Assembly: GCA_023374025.1 (NCBI GenBank)
Contig: SIJG01000084.1
Location: 170,919-234,918 of the forward strand
From: Heterodera schachtii
Lineage: Eukaryota > Nematoda > Chromadorea > Rhabditida > Heteroderidae
DNA length: 64,000 bases
Direction of reading: 5' to 3'
Below the pieces are notes generated by a model. That model made no database searches, was not told where the DNA came from, and saw nothing but the letters and a program-made list of their open reading frames with translations. Positions within the stretch are counted from its first letter, which is position 1. Each line of letters begins with the position of its first letter. A program made the translations under genes and the position numbers. Shown piece by piece: positions 1-9,055 of the stretch.

Positions 1-530
1 TAATACATATTTTAATATTATTTACAAATGGACTAAAATATTAAAAGAGGAACTCAAATTTATAGAAAATGGAAATATTTATATGGAAAGGTATCCGCTT
101 CAATTCAAGCTAAATTGGTTGGGTATAGGCCTATATAATTAAATTTTAACATGTTTATAATCAAAAAAATTGATAAAAAAATCATAGGAAAATCAGATTT
201 TTACTTTTTGCACTTTTTTATGAAGTGACCTAGCACCCCCTCATACATACGAACCAGGGATGGGCTTTCGCGTTTCGCATTTTGGCGCGAAAAGCGAATA
301 TTACCAAAAAAGGAAGCCATTATTATTATTATTATTAAAATAGGCAATTTTGAATTAATTAATTGTCTTTTAAATTTTTACTCATTAAATATGAAACTTT
401 TTATAACTGATTTTTGAATTTGGATTATGTATACAAAAAATTATTCACACCAATTTTCTTCATTTGTTTTTCGTAATTAAAATTAACTAAATTTGCTAAT
501 TAATAGCAACTCTTTTATTCATCTTTTGCT
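1..530. other. AT-rich stretch without a gene
   Basis: No coding exon is visible. Around 195-240 lies a short copy of the end of a repeat also seen near 26.49 kb (a segment reading CCTAGCACCCC). At about 255 a sequence starting CAGGGATGGGC with GCG-rich words follows. It looks like one end of another hAT-type foldback element, but I could not find its partner end. A short (ATT)n run lies near 320. Confidence 0.5.
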
Positions 531-963
531 CCAATGTTGGTACTTATGTAGTTTACCTGACAGATTTCACATACATTTTCAAATGCCTATAAATGTTTTT
601 TAGAAATTAATGAAAATAAGTTTTAAGGGGTTTTTGAGGTCGCTGATCACGAATACAGCACCCATTTCTGCCAATTTCGAACCCCTGACCCGAACTCGAA
701 CAAAAATAAAATTAGAAATCTGTAAGTATGATATCCTTATTATCTCTCGCCCATGAAGGTATTATTTGTACAGGAAAGCCTGTCAATTTTTTGACCCTCT
801 ATAGCTCATGTAGTGAACGGTAGCGCTGATCTGAGCCCGGATTCGTGATCAGCGACCTCAAAAACCCCTTAAAACTTATTTTCATTAATTTCTAAAACAC
901 ATTTATAGGCATTTGAAATGTATGTGAAATCTGTCAGGTAAACTACATAAGTACCCCAATGTT
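531..963. mobile_element. Foldback MITE with 8-bp target duplication
   Basis: The element spans 539-955 (417 bp). Its ends are near-perfect inverted copies of about 115 bp, starting GGTACTTATGTAG and ending CTACATAAGTACC. It is flanked by an exact 8-bp direct repeat CCAATGTT (531-538 and 956-963). It has no coding capacity. It sits in the start of another dispersed repeat (the poly-G element) whose sequence resumes at 956. The 8-bp duplication fits hAT, P or Merlin-type transposition. The terminus does not match the hAT YARNG rule, so the superfamily is left open. Confidence 0.8.
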
Positions 964-1955
964 TTGTTGACAAATAATAATAATTTGTTTTCCCCAATTT
1001 ATTTGGATCAATTTTTTGCCCGGGGGCAAAGCGACAAAAAATGAGAGAAATTTGGGGCGGGGGGGGGGCAGGGGTGGAGCGCGGACAGAAAAATCCCGCG
1101 GTCGCGGATCGCGCATCGCGGATTCAAATTGCCGCGGTCGCGGATCGCGCATCGCGGATTCAAATTGCCGCGATCGCGGATCGCGCATCGCGGATTCAAA
1201 TTGCCGCGGTCGCGGATCGCGCATCGCGGATTCAAATTGCCGCGATCGCGGATCGCGCATTTATCAAAATTTTCCAATTTTTTAAACCATTTTTAAAAAA
1301 TGTTTTTTTTTAATTTTCTTATATAAAAATTCATCATCAGCGTCATGATGCATACAAAATTTGGGACGGGACTGAATGGGGGAGGGGGCGGAAATTTGAG
1401 AAGGGGTTCCAATCATGCAAACCATATGACTTTTTTTTTTTTTTTTTTGCTTTTCAAACCGTTTTTTCCGGCGCGTTCTTTCTAAAAAACTTTTGGGGAA
1501 CTGATTTGGGTGGGTCCGGCGGTGCCGTTAAGCGCCGCCGGGAAAATTTTCGAAAACTTGAATACAATTTGTTAACAGATTTTCACCAAAAATGACCAAT
1601 TTTTAAGATTTTGAGCCAATTTTTTATTATGAAAAAAATAAGTTTTTTAGGGCTCGGCGGTGAATTCCAAAAGAAATTTTGGGAAAAATTATCCAATTTT
1701 CCATAAATATCTTGCTTTTTCATAAACAAAATTTATTTTTAAATAAGTTTATTATAAAACAATCGTTTCGAAAAATTATTTTCCTTTAAAAAATTTTATC
1801 CAAAATTGCCGCGGAGTCCCAAATTCCGCGGATCGCGGATTTAAAATCCCGCAGTCGCGGATCGCACATCGCGGATTCAAATTGCCGCGGTCGCGAATTG
1901 CGGATCGCGGAAAAAAAATGCCGCGAATCGCGGATCGCGGTCGCGCTCCACCCCT

Positions 1956-1986
<31 letters not shown>

Positions 1987-2030
1987 AATAATGAAACATT
2001 ACTTTCTGCTGAGATAAATTATCATAAACA
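956..2030. repeat. Poly-G dispersed repeat, interrupted by a MITE
   Basis: The left part (about 956-1068) and right part (about 1957-2030) belong to one repeat. It has the order CAATGTTTTGTTG, a segment with CAAAGCGACAAAAAATGAGAG, then a G run. Relatives lie near 40.55-40.68 kb (reverse orientation) and 40.88-41.01 kb. The G run on the right is about 30 bases (1956-1985). The hAT-like element at 1069-1956 has inserted into this run. Confidence 0.65.
1069..1956. mobile_element. hAT-like MITE with CGCGGATCGCG word array
   Basis: The inverted ends read CAGGGGTGGAGCGCG and CGCGCTCCACCCCTG, which fits the hAT terminal rule (C/T)A(A/G)NG. It is inserted in a G run, so the 8-bp duplication (eight Gs on each side) is uninformative. 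Inside the left end, a 36-bp unit built on GCGGATCGCG and CATCGCGG is repeated about 4.5 times (1098-1260), and related words occur at the right end (1800-1945). The centre (1517-1545) carries the GC-rich core GTCCGGCGGTGCCG shared with elements near 18, 35, 37 and 54-55 kb. Open frames over the array are repeat artefacts. Confidence 0.7.
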
Positions 2031-2370
2031 TACATATGTTTGTCTCCTATTGCTTTTTGGAAGTGTAGCCTCTATTAGCCGATTAATTTTTACGTTTTTT
2101 CTACTCGAAAATTCCTTTTTTAAATTTCCCTGACAAAGTCAAATTTGCGGCAGAAAAAAAACAACTTGCGAATTGGCACAACTTAAATATTTTCATTGCC
2201 AAAAATTGCCATTAATAATCAGATTTTGATTTTAAAATTATCTTAATTAATATAATTTTGTTGTTTTTTGCTTTGACAAAATATTTTGCAAAAACATTTC
2301 TTCTGTTTCATTTTTGGGCATTTCAATACAAATTTGCTGTATGAAATTAAGCAAAAAACTATTTTATTAA

Positions 2371-4423
2371 AAATGAAAAGAATCGGTGAAGAAAGTGTTG
2401 AGCGGCGGACAAAGGCCAAGGAAAAGCAAAAAAGTGCCAACAAAAACGGACAGCAGCGACGATGAGTCAGCTGAAGGAAACACAGCAGCAGGTTGGTAAA
2501 TAATGGTTAAAAATAAATTTAAAAAAGCCCATTTTTTAACAATACTTTTTTTTGTTACAAAACTTTAAATACTTTTTATGGATAATAATGACTTTTTTTG
2601 AAAATTAAAAGCAACAAATCTTATTTGTCAGGGGTGTATTATTTTCGTTCAATTATGTTTTGAATTATTTTTTCGAGCCATTTTCTGCAGAATGTCCGCT
2701 TAAATCATGGTGATTGGTTGTATTATTAAACCGAAATTCTCTTCACAAATTGACATTATTTTCAACAAGATTTTGGGGTTCAAAAATTTGAACATTTTTT
2801 AATGCCATTCAATAAAACTTTGAATAATATTTTTTCAATAAAATAAGTTGTTTTATCTTGCCAACAATTTTTCTGAGAATTTTTTGCTTCAAAATATTCT
2901 TATTTTTTGATTTTGACGTCGGTGCAGATAGGCGCCGACGGAAGAAATTTTAAAAATTCTAAATATATTTAGTAGATTTTAGTAAAAAAAAAAGGGAAAA
3001 TTTTTTAATGGGTTTTTAGAGATTTATCTTAAAAATTCTCAAAAATTAAACATTTTTGGCCAAAATCTAACAAATCATATCAATGTCTTCAAAAATTTTC
3101 CGCCGGCGTCCCCATTACCGTCGGTTCTTAATTATTTTTTATTTTTAATCTTTAAAAGATGCATTACGAAAATTACGGCATTTTTTTTTTGCCTAATTTT
3201 TTTTTTAAATTTACAAATATCATGATTATCATTTTAGCAGAACCACCAGCGAATAAATGATTAAGCTGATGTTGAGCACGGGAGAGCATGCGAATGTGCA
3301 CTTTTTGGTGGGCGACGGAGACTCAAAAGTGGTGAGTTTTAATTGCATAATTATAATCTTTTTAATTGGGGAATCGCCCCCGACACTTCGGGGATAAGAT
3401 TAGCGAAGGTCGGGGACGGGGATTGGTCAAAAATGAGTTATTCTTAGTTAATTTTGCGTATTATTTCAATTTCAATCCTTTTAAGCTTGTGAAGGCCCAT
3501 AAATTCATTATGAAGAACGCTTCCGATGTTCTTGAATTTCTAATTAGCTAAAAAGTACAATATCCCTGGCCTTGTCCGTCCATCTTTGCAAATTCCCTTC
3601 TCCGAATTGCGAAATGTTTTCTTTGCTTATGTCCAGGCTCGCCTTTTCGACTTTGAGGTGGGAGATAAATAATTTAATGATAATGAATTTAAGAGGATTT
3701 AAATGCAATTATTATTTATATATTTATATATTTTTTAAATAAAATTTAGGAATATTGCAATGATTGTTTGGATTATATTGATGGGAATGCGGACGCTTTG
3801 CTCAAATCTGACGGATTTTTGCAAATTGACCAAAAATTGTTATGCGAATTTTTGGAACGCCAATTACAAATCCGTGAAGAAATTTCTGTCTGGCAAGCAG
3901 TAATTTTTTTAATTTAAAAAAGTTACAATTTCATTTTAATTATTTCTCATTAAATTTTAATTGTTTTTTCGGCACTCTGTTGGGCCGATGAAAAGTGCCG
4001 TGAAAATGGCATTGGACCTTCAGCGGAGAATCGCCGTCAAATGCTTGGACCGGCACTGTTTAAAATTCGCTTTCCGCTCTTCTCAAAAGAGGATTTCTTG
4101 GGGAAAATTGGTAAAAAGAAGTCAAAATTTCAAATGCATTATTTGATGACTGCCGTCAAATATTAAATTTAATTTTAAAAGGAAATTTTTGAATGTTTTT
4201 TAGTTCCATCTGGTGTTTTATCAGAAGATGAAGTGCACGCCGTTAATCAGTTCAAATCCCTTCCAAATTGTGATGGGATTTCCAACAGAATTTTCCCAAT
4301 GCAATTTCCGACAAATGAACGGTTTATGGAAAAGGGCACACTTTTGCTGGACATTGAAAAAGTGTCGGAATTTGGACAAGAGCCTGATGATAGCAGTCGG
4401 TGCAGCAAAAAAATGTACATAAA
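2371..4423 (+). pseudogene. BTB-BACK-MATH gene A, broken remnant
   Basis: Recognisable exons are: BTB start about 3262-3330 (VHFLVGDGD motif), part of BTB exon 2 from about 3485, BACK exons about 3552-3651, 3750-3899 and 3972-4110 (ALFKIRFPL motif), and the start of the MATH1 exon 4204-4423. A stop sits just upstream of the BTB start. The end of BTB exon 2 and all of exon 3 are deleted, so the frame runs from SDVLE straight into intron and the next exon. The MATH1 exon ends abruptly at about 4424, where the 3' tail of a LINE begins. Its first intron has a normal GT donor, unlike the other copies. A basic/acidic N-terminal stretch (2371-2492, frameshifted) may be a further exon. It cannot make a full protein. 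Confidence 0.8.
2905..3130. repeat. Degenerate GC-core foldback
   Basis: Two inverted GC-rich words face each other across about 180 AT-rich bases: GTCGGTGCAGATAGGCGCCG near 2920 and CCGCCGGCGTCC..TTACCGTCGG near 3105. They resemble the core of the foldback elements at 1.5, 18, 35, 37 and 54-55 kb. No clear ends or target duplication were found. Confidence 0.4.
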
Positions 4424-4741
4424 TAAATTTGTTTATTGTTTATTCATAAAAGTAAAAAAGTCATCAGAAGGGGGAAAACCACTTACTCTGACGACTATCA
4501 GATAAATGTGTCGTAGAGTAAGTGATAAAATAAAATATATGAATGATCACAAGAATAAAAAAGACAAAATTATGTGAAAATAAATAAATAAAATAATTTG
4601 AGGTCAAAGTCAAAAGGGGTCGGAACATAATAATACCAAATCACTTAGGAATTTCTTATAATTCTATCTTTTCCGGTCTTACGTATTACCCTAGTGAAGT
4701 TTTAAGTTTTGTTTTAAATTGATTTAAAGAATTTGTTTTTA

Positions 4742-5281
4742 TTAATTCTTTATCGAGTTGATTCCATAATTTGTTACCCTCCCAGCAAAGGGAATGAATT
4801 TTTTGCCTATTTTATATTTTGTGTTAAATCTGTAAAAGGGGATGTTAAAGCGTGTCGATGGATTAAAAATAGAAAATAGTTTCAGATCTGTTCGGCCATA
4901 AACAATTTTATGCGCCATGAACAGATCAAACAGCTTTCGCCTATTCTCAAGTGTTGGCAGTTGCAGGTATTCTAATCGATTTTGGTATGGAATTGGTGGA
5001 AGGCTGCATTTAAAAAATACCCTTTTGGTGAAATATTTTTGACACTTTTCAATTTTTTTAATATTTTTTTGAAGAGATGGATTCCAAACCTCCGGAGCGT
5101 ATTCCAATAAAGGCCTAATATAAGATTTATATAACGTAATCCAAATCTTAGACGATTTGGATTTAATTATTCGAAACAAGGAACGCATACGTAAATACGC
5201 ATTCCTTGTTATTTGATTTACATGATCGGAAAATTGTAATTTGTTATCAATGTTTACTCCTACATCCCTAATTGTATCCAC
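4742..5281 (-). pseudogene. LINE ORF2 C-terminal part, frameshifted
   Basis: This 179-codon frame continues ORF2 after the frameshift. It matches the C-terminal third of the second LINE (DNKLQFSDHVN, the LYKSYIRPLLEYAPEVWNPS thumb motif, and FDLFMAHKIVYGRTDL). A second frameshift near 4780 cuts it short compared with the copy ending at 9286, which closes with a Lys/Ile-rich tail. This LINE copy therefore cannot make a whole ORF2 protein. Confidence 0.8.
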
Positions 5282-5306
5282 TGCATTAATTGTATTTCCA
5301 TCAAAT

Positions 5307-7541
5307 TTATATGTTCTTTGGGTTTTTTGAACCCAAATATAATATAAAAGTTTTTTGAATTGAAACTTTTATTTGCCATTTATTTGCCCATTCGAATAAA
5401 TCATGCAACGCTTTATGCATAATTTCTAAGTCGGATCTTGCTTTATAGCATATATACAATTTAACATCATCCGCATATAATTTTATTTTCACTCCTGATG
5501 GCAAAGCATCAGGAAGATCGTTAATATAAATCAAAAATAATAAAGGGCCCAGGACTGAGCCCTGGGGGACGCCAGTGGTAACTTTTTTACTTGAGGATAA
5601 AGAATCCCCAATTTTAACTCGAAAAATCCTATTAATCAAAAAACCCTTTATCCACATTAAAAGTTTGCCCTTTATACCAATTTTTTCCAATTTATATAAA
5701 AGTAAATTATGGGGCACTGAGTCAAATGCTTTTTGAAAATCTATATAAATACAGTCAACATTTTTTCCATTTATAATTGCCTCGTACCAATCTTCCACAA
5801 CTGTTATTAGTTGACTTGTCGTAGACCTATTTCTAACAAAAACAAATTGGTATTCCGAAATTTTATTGTTTTTTAGGAGAAAGTTGTAAATATTTTGGCT
5901 AAGAATTCTTTCCATAACCCTGCAAAGTGAGCAGGTTAAAGAAATAGGCCTATAATTTTCAGGATTAAATTTGTCCCCTTTTTTGAAAAGGGGAAAAACT
6001 ATTGATTCCTTCCAAATATCTGGAAGAGAACCAGAGTCTAATGAAATCCTGAACAGGTCAGTAATAACAGTTGCCAAAGAAGAATGGCAGTTTTTCAATA
6101 TTTTATAGCTAATATTATCCGGGGAGGTCCCATTTTTATTCGGGAGTTTTTTCAAAAGTTTTTGTGTCTCGATGATGTTAAAGTCTATATCTGATATAAA
6201 GCATTGATTAGCACAAGTTTTACCTAGGCTATAGCAGCCTGGGTCATCTTCAGAATTATTAAACGAATTTACAAATAAATTGGCAAATAATTCACATTTT
6301 TCTGCACCATCATGATAGCATTTGTTTTCAAAAACTAAATTAAGTATTTCAAAGGGATTAACATCGTATTTTTGTATGTATTTAAAAATGGAATTTCTTC
6401 CCTTTGAAATAGCTTTTTTTTCAATTTGAGAATGAAATTTATTTGTTTGTATTTTTATGTGTAAACTAATGCTACCATAAAGTGGCTTTTTCGTTTGGTC
6501 AGTCTTACATTGCCTATATAGTTTGGCTTTCTCTTTTATGGAGGCCAATAAATGCGTTGGATATTTAGGGGTCATATCTTTTTTGTTAATTCTTTTCATT
6601 GGAATACACTCGTTTAAGGTTTCTAGCAGTGTTTTATTAAAGGTGTTGTATTTTTCGTTTACACTAAAATGCTCATTAGATAAAGCGCTAATTCTAGAAG
6701 AAACCATAATGTTAAAAAGAGACACATTCGACGGAAAAAACCGCCGAGTGTAAAAGAATTTTGTTTTTTGTAGTGTTTTTGGAATGGTCAATGTGAAAAA
6801 TTGCGCTAAATGATCTGAGGAAAAAACACCACCTTCAATAGTACACTGTTTTACAATTTGATCATTCGTAGGTAAAACTAGGTCTAACCACGAATTTTCC
6901 CTGGTGGGCCCATTCGTGGCATTGAAAAAGGAAAGCTTACTAAAAAAGTGGCAAAAAATTTCACCAAATTTACTTATAGAAATGGGCTGACCTTCCTTCC
7001 ATACCAGGTCTTTATTCGGGAAATTAAAATCACCAAGCACAACACAATTGTTGCTATAGAATGTTTCTAAAAATTTAAAAAGTTCTTTGGTTTGTTTAAA
7101 TGTTGTCTTGGGTGGTCGGTAAACAAGCACAAATCTGATTGATTTTAGTTTATGTAATTGAAAACCCAAAATTTCGCAGTTATATTTTGTTTCAGAAAAT
7201 TTAATAAAAAACTCAATTTCTTTCTTAATTAAAACACCGCAACCACCCCCACGCGTTAATTTTTGAGATTTTCTATGACAAAAAATAAAGTTATAGTTTT
7301 CGATAATCCATGGACTAAAGAGGATTGCGGTTTCTTCCTTTGTCCATGTTTCAGTTAACAGAAAAATTTCTATGTTTTTATTTACCAAATTTAAAGCGAT
7401 TTCATCAATTTTATTGTGGATTGATCTTATATTAACTAAGCAGGCTTTAACTTCCCCTGTTTTCATCATTTGTTTATTGGGCTTAACATGCTTAAGACCG
7501 GAAAAGATATTCTTTTTTGATGAAAAATATATGTTTGTCAA
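5307..7541 (-). CDS. LINE ORF2: endonuclease and reverse transcriptase (main part)
   Basis: This open part has 744 codons. The N-terminal endonuclease shows the expected order: NIRS, LLTETWT (catalytic Glu), YRPP, GDFN, LDLVLP and SSDH. The reverse transcriptase follows: KKGDKFNPENYRPISLT, IDFQKAFDSVPH, GVPQGSVLGPLLFLIYINDL and the catalytic YADD. In the block read as QFGF in the sister copy, this one has QFVF, a likely damaging change. The frame ends at 5307 because two bases are missing near 5312-5318 relative to the other LINE. The rest continues in another frame at 4742-5281. Confidence 0.85.
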   Translation of the reverse strand: MTNIYFSSKKNIFSGLKHVKPNKQMMKTGEVKACLVNIRSIHNKIDEIALNLVNKNIEIFLLTETWTKEETAILFSPWIIENYNFIFCHRKSQKLTRGGGCGVLIKKEIEFFIKFSETKYNCEILGFQLHKLKSIRFVLVYRPPKTTFKQTKELFKFLETFYSNNCVVLGDFNFPNKDLVWKEGQPISISKFGEIFCHFFSKLSFFNATNGPTRENSWLDLVLPTNDQIVKQCTIEGGVFSSDHLAQFFTLTIPKTLQKTKFFYTRRFFPSNVSLFNIMVSSRISALSNEHFSVNEKYNTFNKTLLETLNECIPMKRINKKDMTPKYPTHLLASIKEKAKLYRQCKTDQTKKPLYGSISLHIKIQTNKFHSQIEKKAISKGRNSIFKYIQKYDVNPFEILNLVFENKCYHDGAEKCELFANLFVNSFNNSEDDPGCYSLGKTCANQCFISDIDFNIIETQKLLKKLPNKNGTSPDNISYKILKNCHSSLATVITDLFRISLDSGSLPDIWKESIVFPLFKKGDKFNPENYRPISLTCSLCRVMERILSQNIYNFLLKNNKISEYQFVFVRNRSTTSQLITVVEDWYEAIINGKNVDCIYIDFQKAFDSVPHNLLLYKLEKIGIKGKLLMWIKGFLINRIFRVKIGDSLSSSKKVTTGVPQGSVLGPLLFLIYINDLPDALPSGVKIKLYADDVKLYICYKARSDLEIMHKALHDLFEWANKWQIKVSIQKTFILYLGSKNPKNI

Positions 7542-7559
7542 AAGTGATTTGGGGAGAAG

Positions 7560-8297
7560 TCAATTGATTTTGCGGAAATTGGGAATGTCCGACCGTTCGA
7601 TGACCGTCCCAGCGTAGATCACCCAGTCGCCGCCGTCTTTTCGCTTCTCTGCACATTCTTTCTGCAACTGTCGACGTGCGTCCAATTCCGCTGGGCTCAG
7701 CGACGGGCGAATGTTCATGTTCTTCCATTTGTCTTGCTGCCTCATTGCCCCACGCCGTTTGTTCCATTCAGCCAATGCCAGGCGCTGGAATTTACTTGCG
7801 GGGAAGATAATCTTCATCAAACGCGGCCGTCCATGACCTGACCCCGCTTGGTGGGGGGACCCCATTCGATAGTTTGAAATGGGGCACTCGATGCCAAGCT
7901 CATCGAGTACACTTGAGACAGCGGTGCGATCGGCAGCAACGCGATCCGATGGCTTTGTTTCGGCCGACTCGGCCAACCCCATGACGACGATACTCCTGCG
8001 ACGTTCCTGCTCTTGGACCGCTTCCTCTACCATTTTGTGCTGCTTGAACTGCAGCAGGTCTTGGTTCTGCTGCAGTATGACTTGTTGTTGCTGTTGCACC
8101 TGTTGTAGGAGCGACAAACAAATTTTGAAAAGTTTTTGCAGGAGCGGCGAGCCGCTGGTCTCAGCGTCCGCGTCGTTGCTGTTCATGAGCCGCGCAATGT
8201 CCGCTAATTGGTCACTGAGGTCGGAGTGGTCAGAGGCTTTTTTTGGGGCGGAATTTTCAGAGAGGGGGGAAAAATTTGCCGCCGTTCTTTTCAACAT
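7560..8297 (-). CDS. LINE ORF1 protein, 245 aa
   Basis: Residues 1-55 are Ser/Asp-rich. A Gln-rich coiled coil follows (about 57-90, with a QQVQQQQQ run). Then comes a domain beginning RRRSIVVMGLAES, containing a YRMGSP motif, a GRPRLMKIIFP strand and a basic WNKRRG segment, as in RRM-like ORF1 proteins of nematode and other LINEs. The C-terminus is basic and ends about 19 bases before the first Met of ORF2. By family analogy it is an RNA-binding chaperone that packages the LINE transcript. It is intact. The start at 8297 is the first ATG after the 17-bp array and lies at the array's edge. Confidence 0.75.
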   Translation of the reverse strand: MLKRTAANFSPLSENSAPKKASDHSDLSDQLADIARLMNSNDADAETSGSPLLQKLFKICLSLLQQVQQQQQVILQQNQDLLQFKQHKMVEEAVQEQERRRSIVVMGLAESAETKPSDRVAADRTAVSSVLDELGIECPISNYRMGSPHQAGSGHGRPRLMKIIFPASKFQRLALAEWNKRRGAMRQQDKWKNMNIRPSLSPAELDARRQLQKECAEKRKDGGDWVIYAGTVIERSDIPNFRKIN

Positions 8298-8640
8298 GAA
8301 TATTGGAGAGGAATGAATATTGGAGAGGAATGAATATTGGAGAGGAATGAATATTGGAGAGGAATGAATATTGGAGAGGAATGAATATTGGAGAGGAATG
8401 AATATTGGAGAGGAATGAATATTGGAGAGGAATGAATATTGGAGAGGAATGAATATTGGAGAGGAATGAATATTGGAGAGGAATGAATATTGGAGAGGAA
8501 TGAATATTGGAGAGGAATGAATATTGGAGAGGAATGAATATTGGAGAGGAATGAATATTGGAGAGGAATGAATATTGGAGAGGAATGAATATTGGAGAGG
8601 AATGAATATTGGAGAGGAATGAATATTGGAGAGGAATGAA
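8296..8640. repeat. 17-bp tandem array, about 20 copies
   Basis: The unit ATGAATATTGGAGAGGA repeats about 20 times with no difference I could see. It lies exactly between the ORF1 start of the LINE and the start of repeat R. The unit contains no stop in one minus-strand frame, which creates a meaningless repetitive open frame (8291-8665). The uniformity suggests a recent expansion, perhaps from the LINE 5' end. Confidence 0.9.
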
Positions 8641-9055
8641 TTAAAATTTGTAATATGAATTTCATATATTAAATAAACTTAAAAATTATAAATATTAAAA
8701 AAGAATAAATTAATTCATACTTAGAAATTAAACTCAAATTAACCAACAGTTTTATTTATACGAGTTGAGCAGCAAAATGCCAAAAAGAGGCTAAAAAGAA
8801 AAGGACAAATTAGGCGTAAAAGAGCATCTTAAGGAATGGGTATTATTTTACTGATAGAAATGAATTTTTAAATAACGCTTATTTGGAACGCTTAATGAGC
8901 AATCATTAAAGTTTATAATATTAATTAAAAACCCCATTTAAACGGTCAATTTAATTAAATAAATAAATAATCATTATAAATTGATTACGTTCAATTCAAT
9001 TTGAAAATTGTTGATTCAAAATTATTCTCAGTTTTATTTGTACGATTTTTGATGT

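Larger units (their letters stand above)
4424..8297 (-). mobile_element. LINE (non-LTR retrotransposon), near full length
   Basis: The minus-strand element has ORF1 (7560-8297), ORF2 (4742-7541, frameshifted) and a 3' untranslated region down to about 4424. The 3' end forms an imperfect hairpin around CCACTTACTCTG and closes with an A/AAACAAT-rich tail joined to exon 7 of BTB gene A. ORF2 pairs an apurinic endonuclease with a reverse transcriptase, as in the CR1/Jockey group. The clade is inferred from motif style only. The copy at 9056-11587 is closely related. On the 5' side ORF1 abuts a 17-bp tandem array, so the true 5' end is uncertain. Confidence 0.85.

Noticed and set aside
943..1313. 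Repetitive open frames on both strands
   Set aside because: They come from the 36-bp GC word array inside a MITE; the unit is a multiple of three, so all frames stay open.
8291..8665. 124-codon minus-strand frame of HSSPIFIPLQYSFLSN-type repeats
   Set aside because: It is the 17-bp array read in turn through three frames, with no start context or domain.
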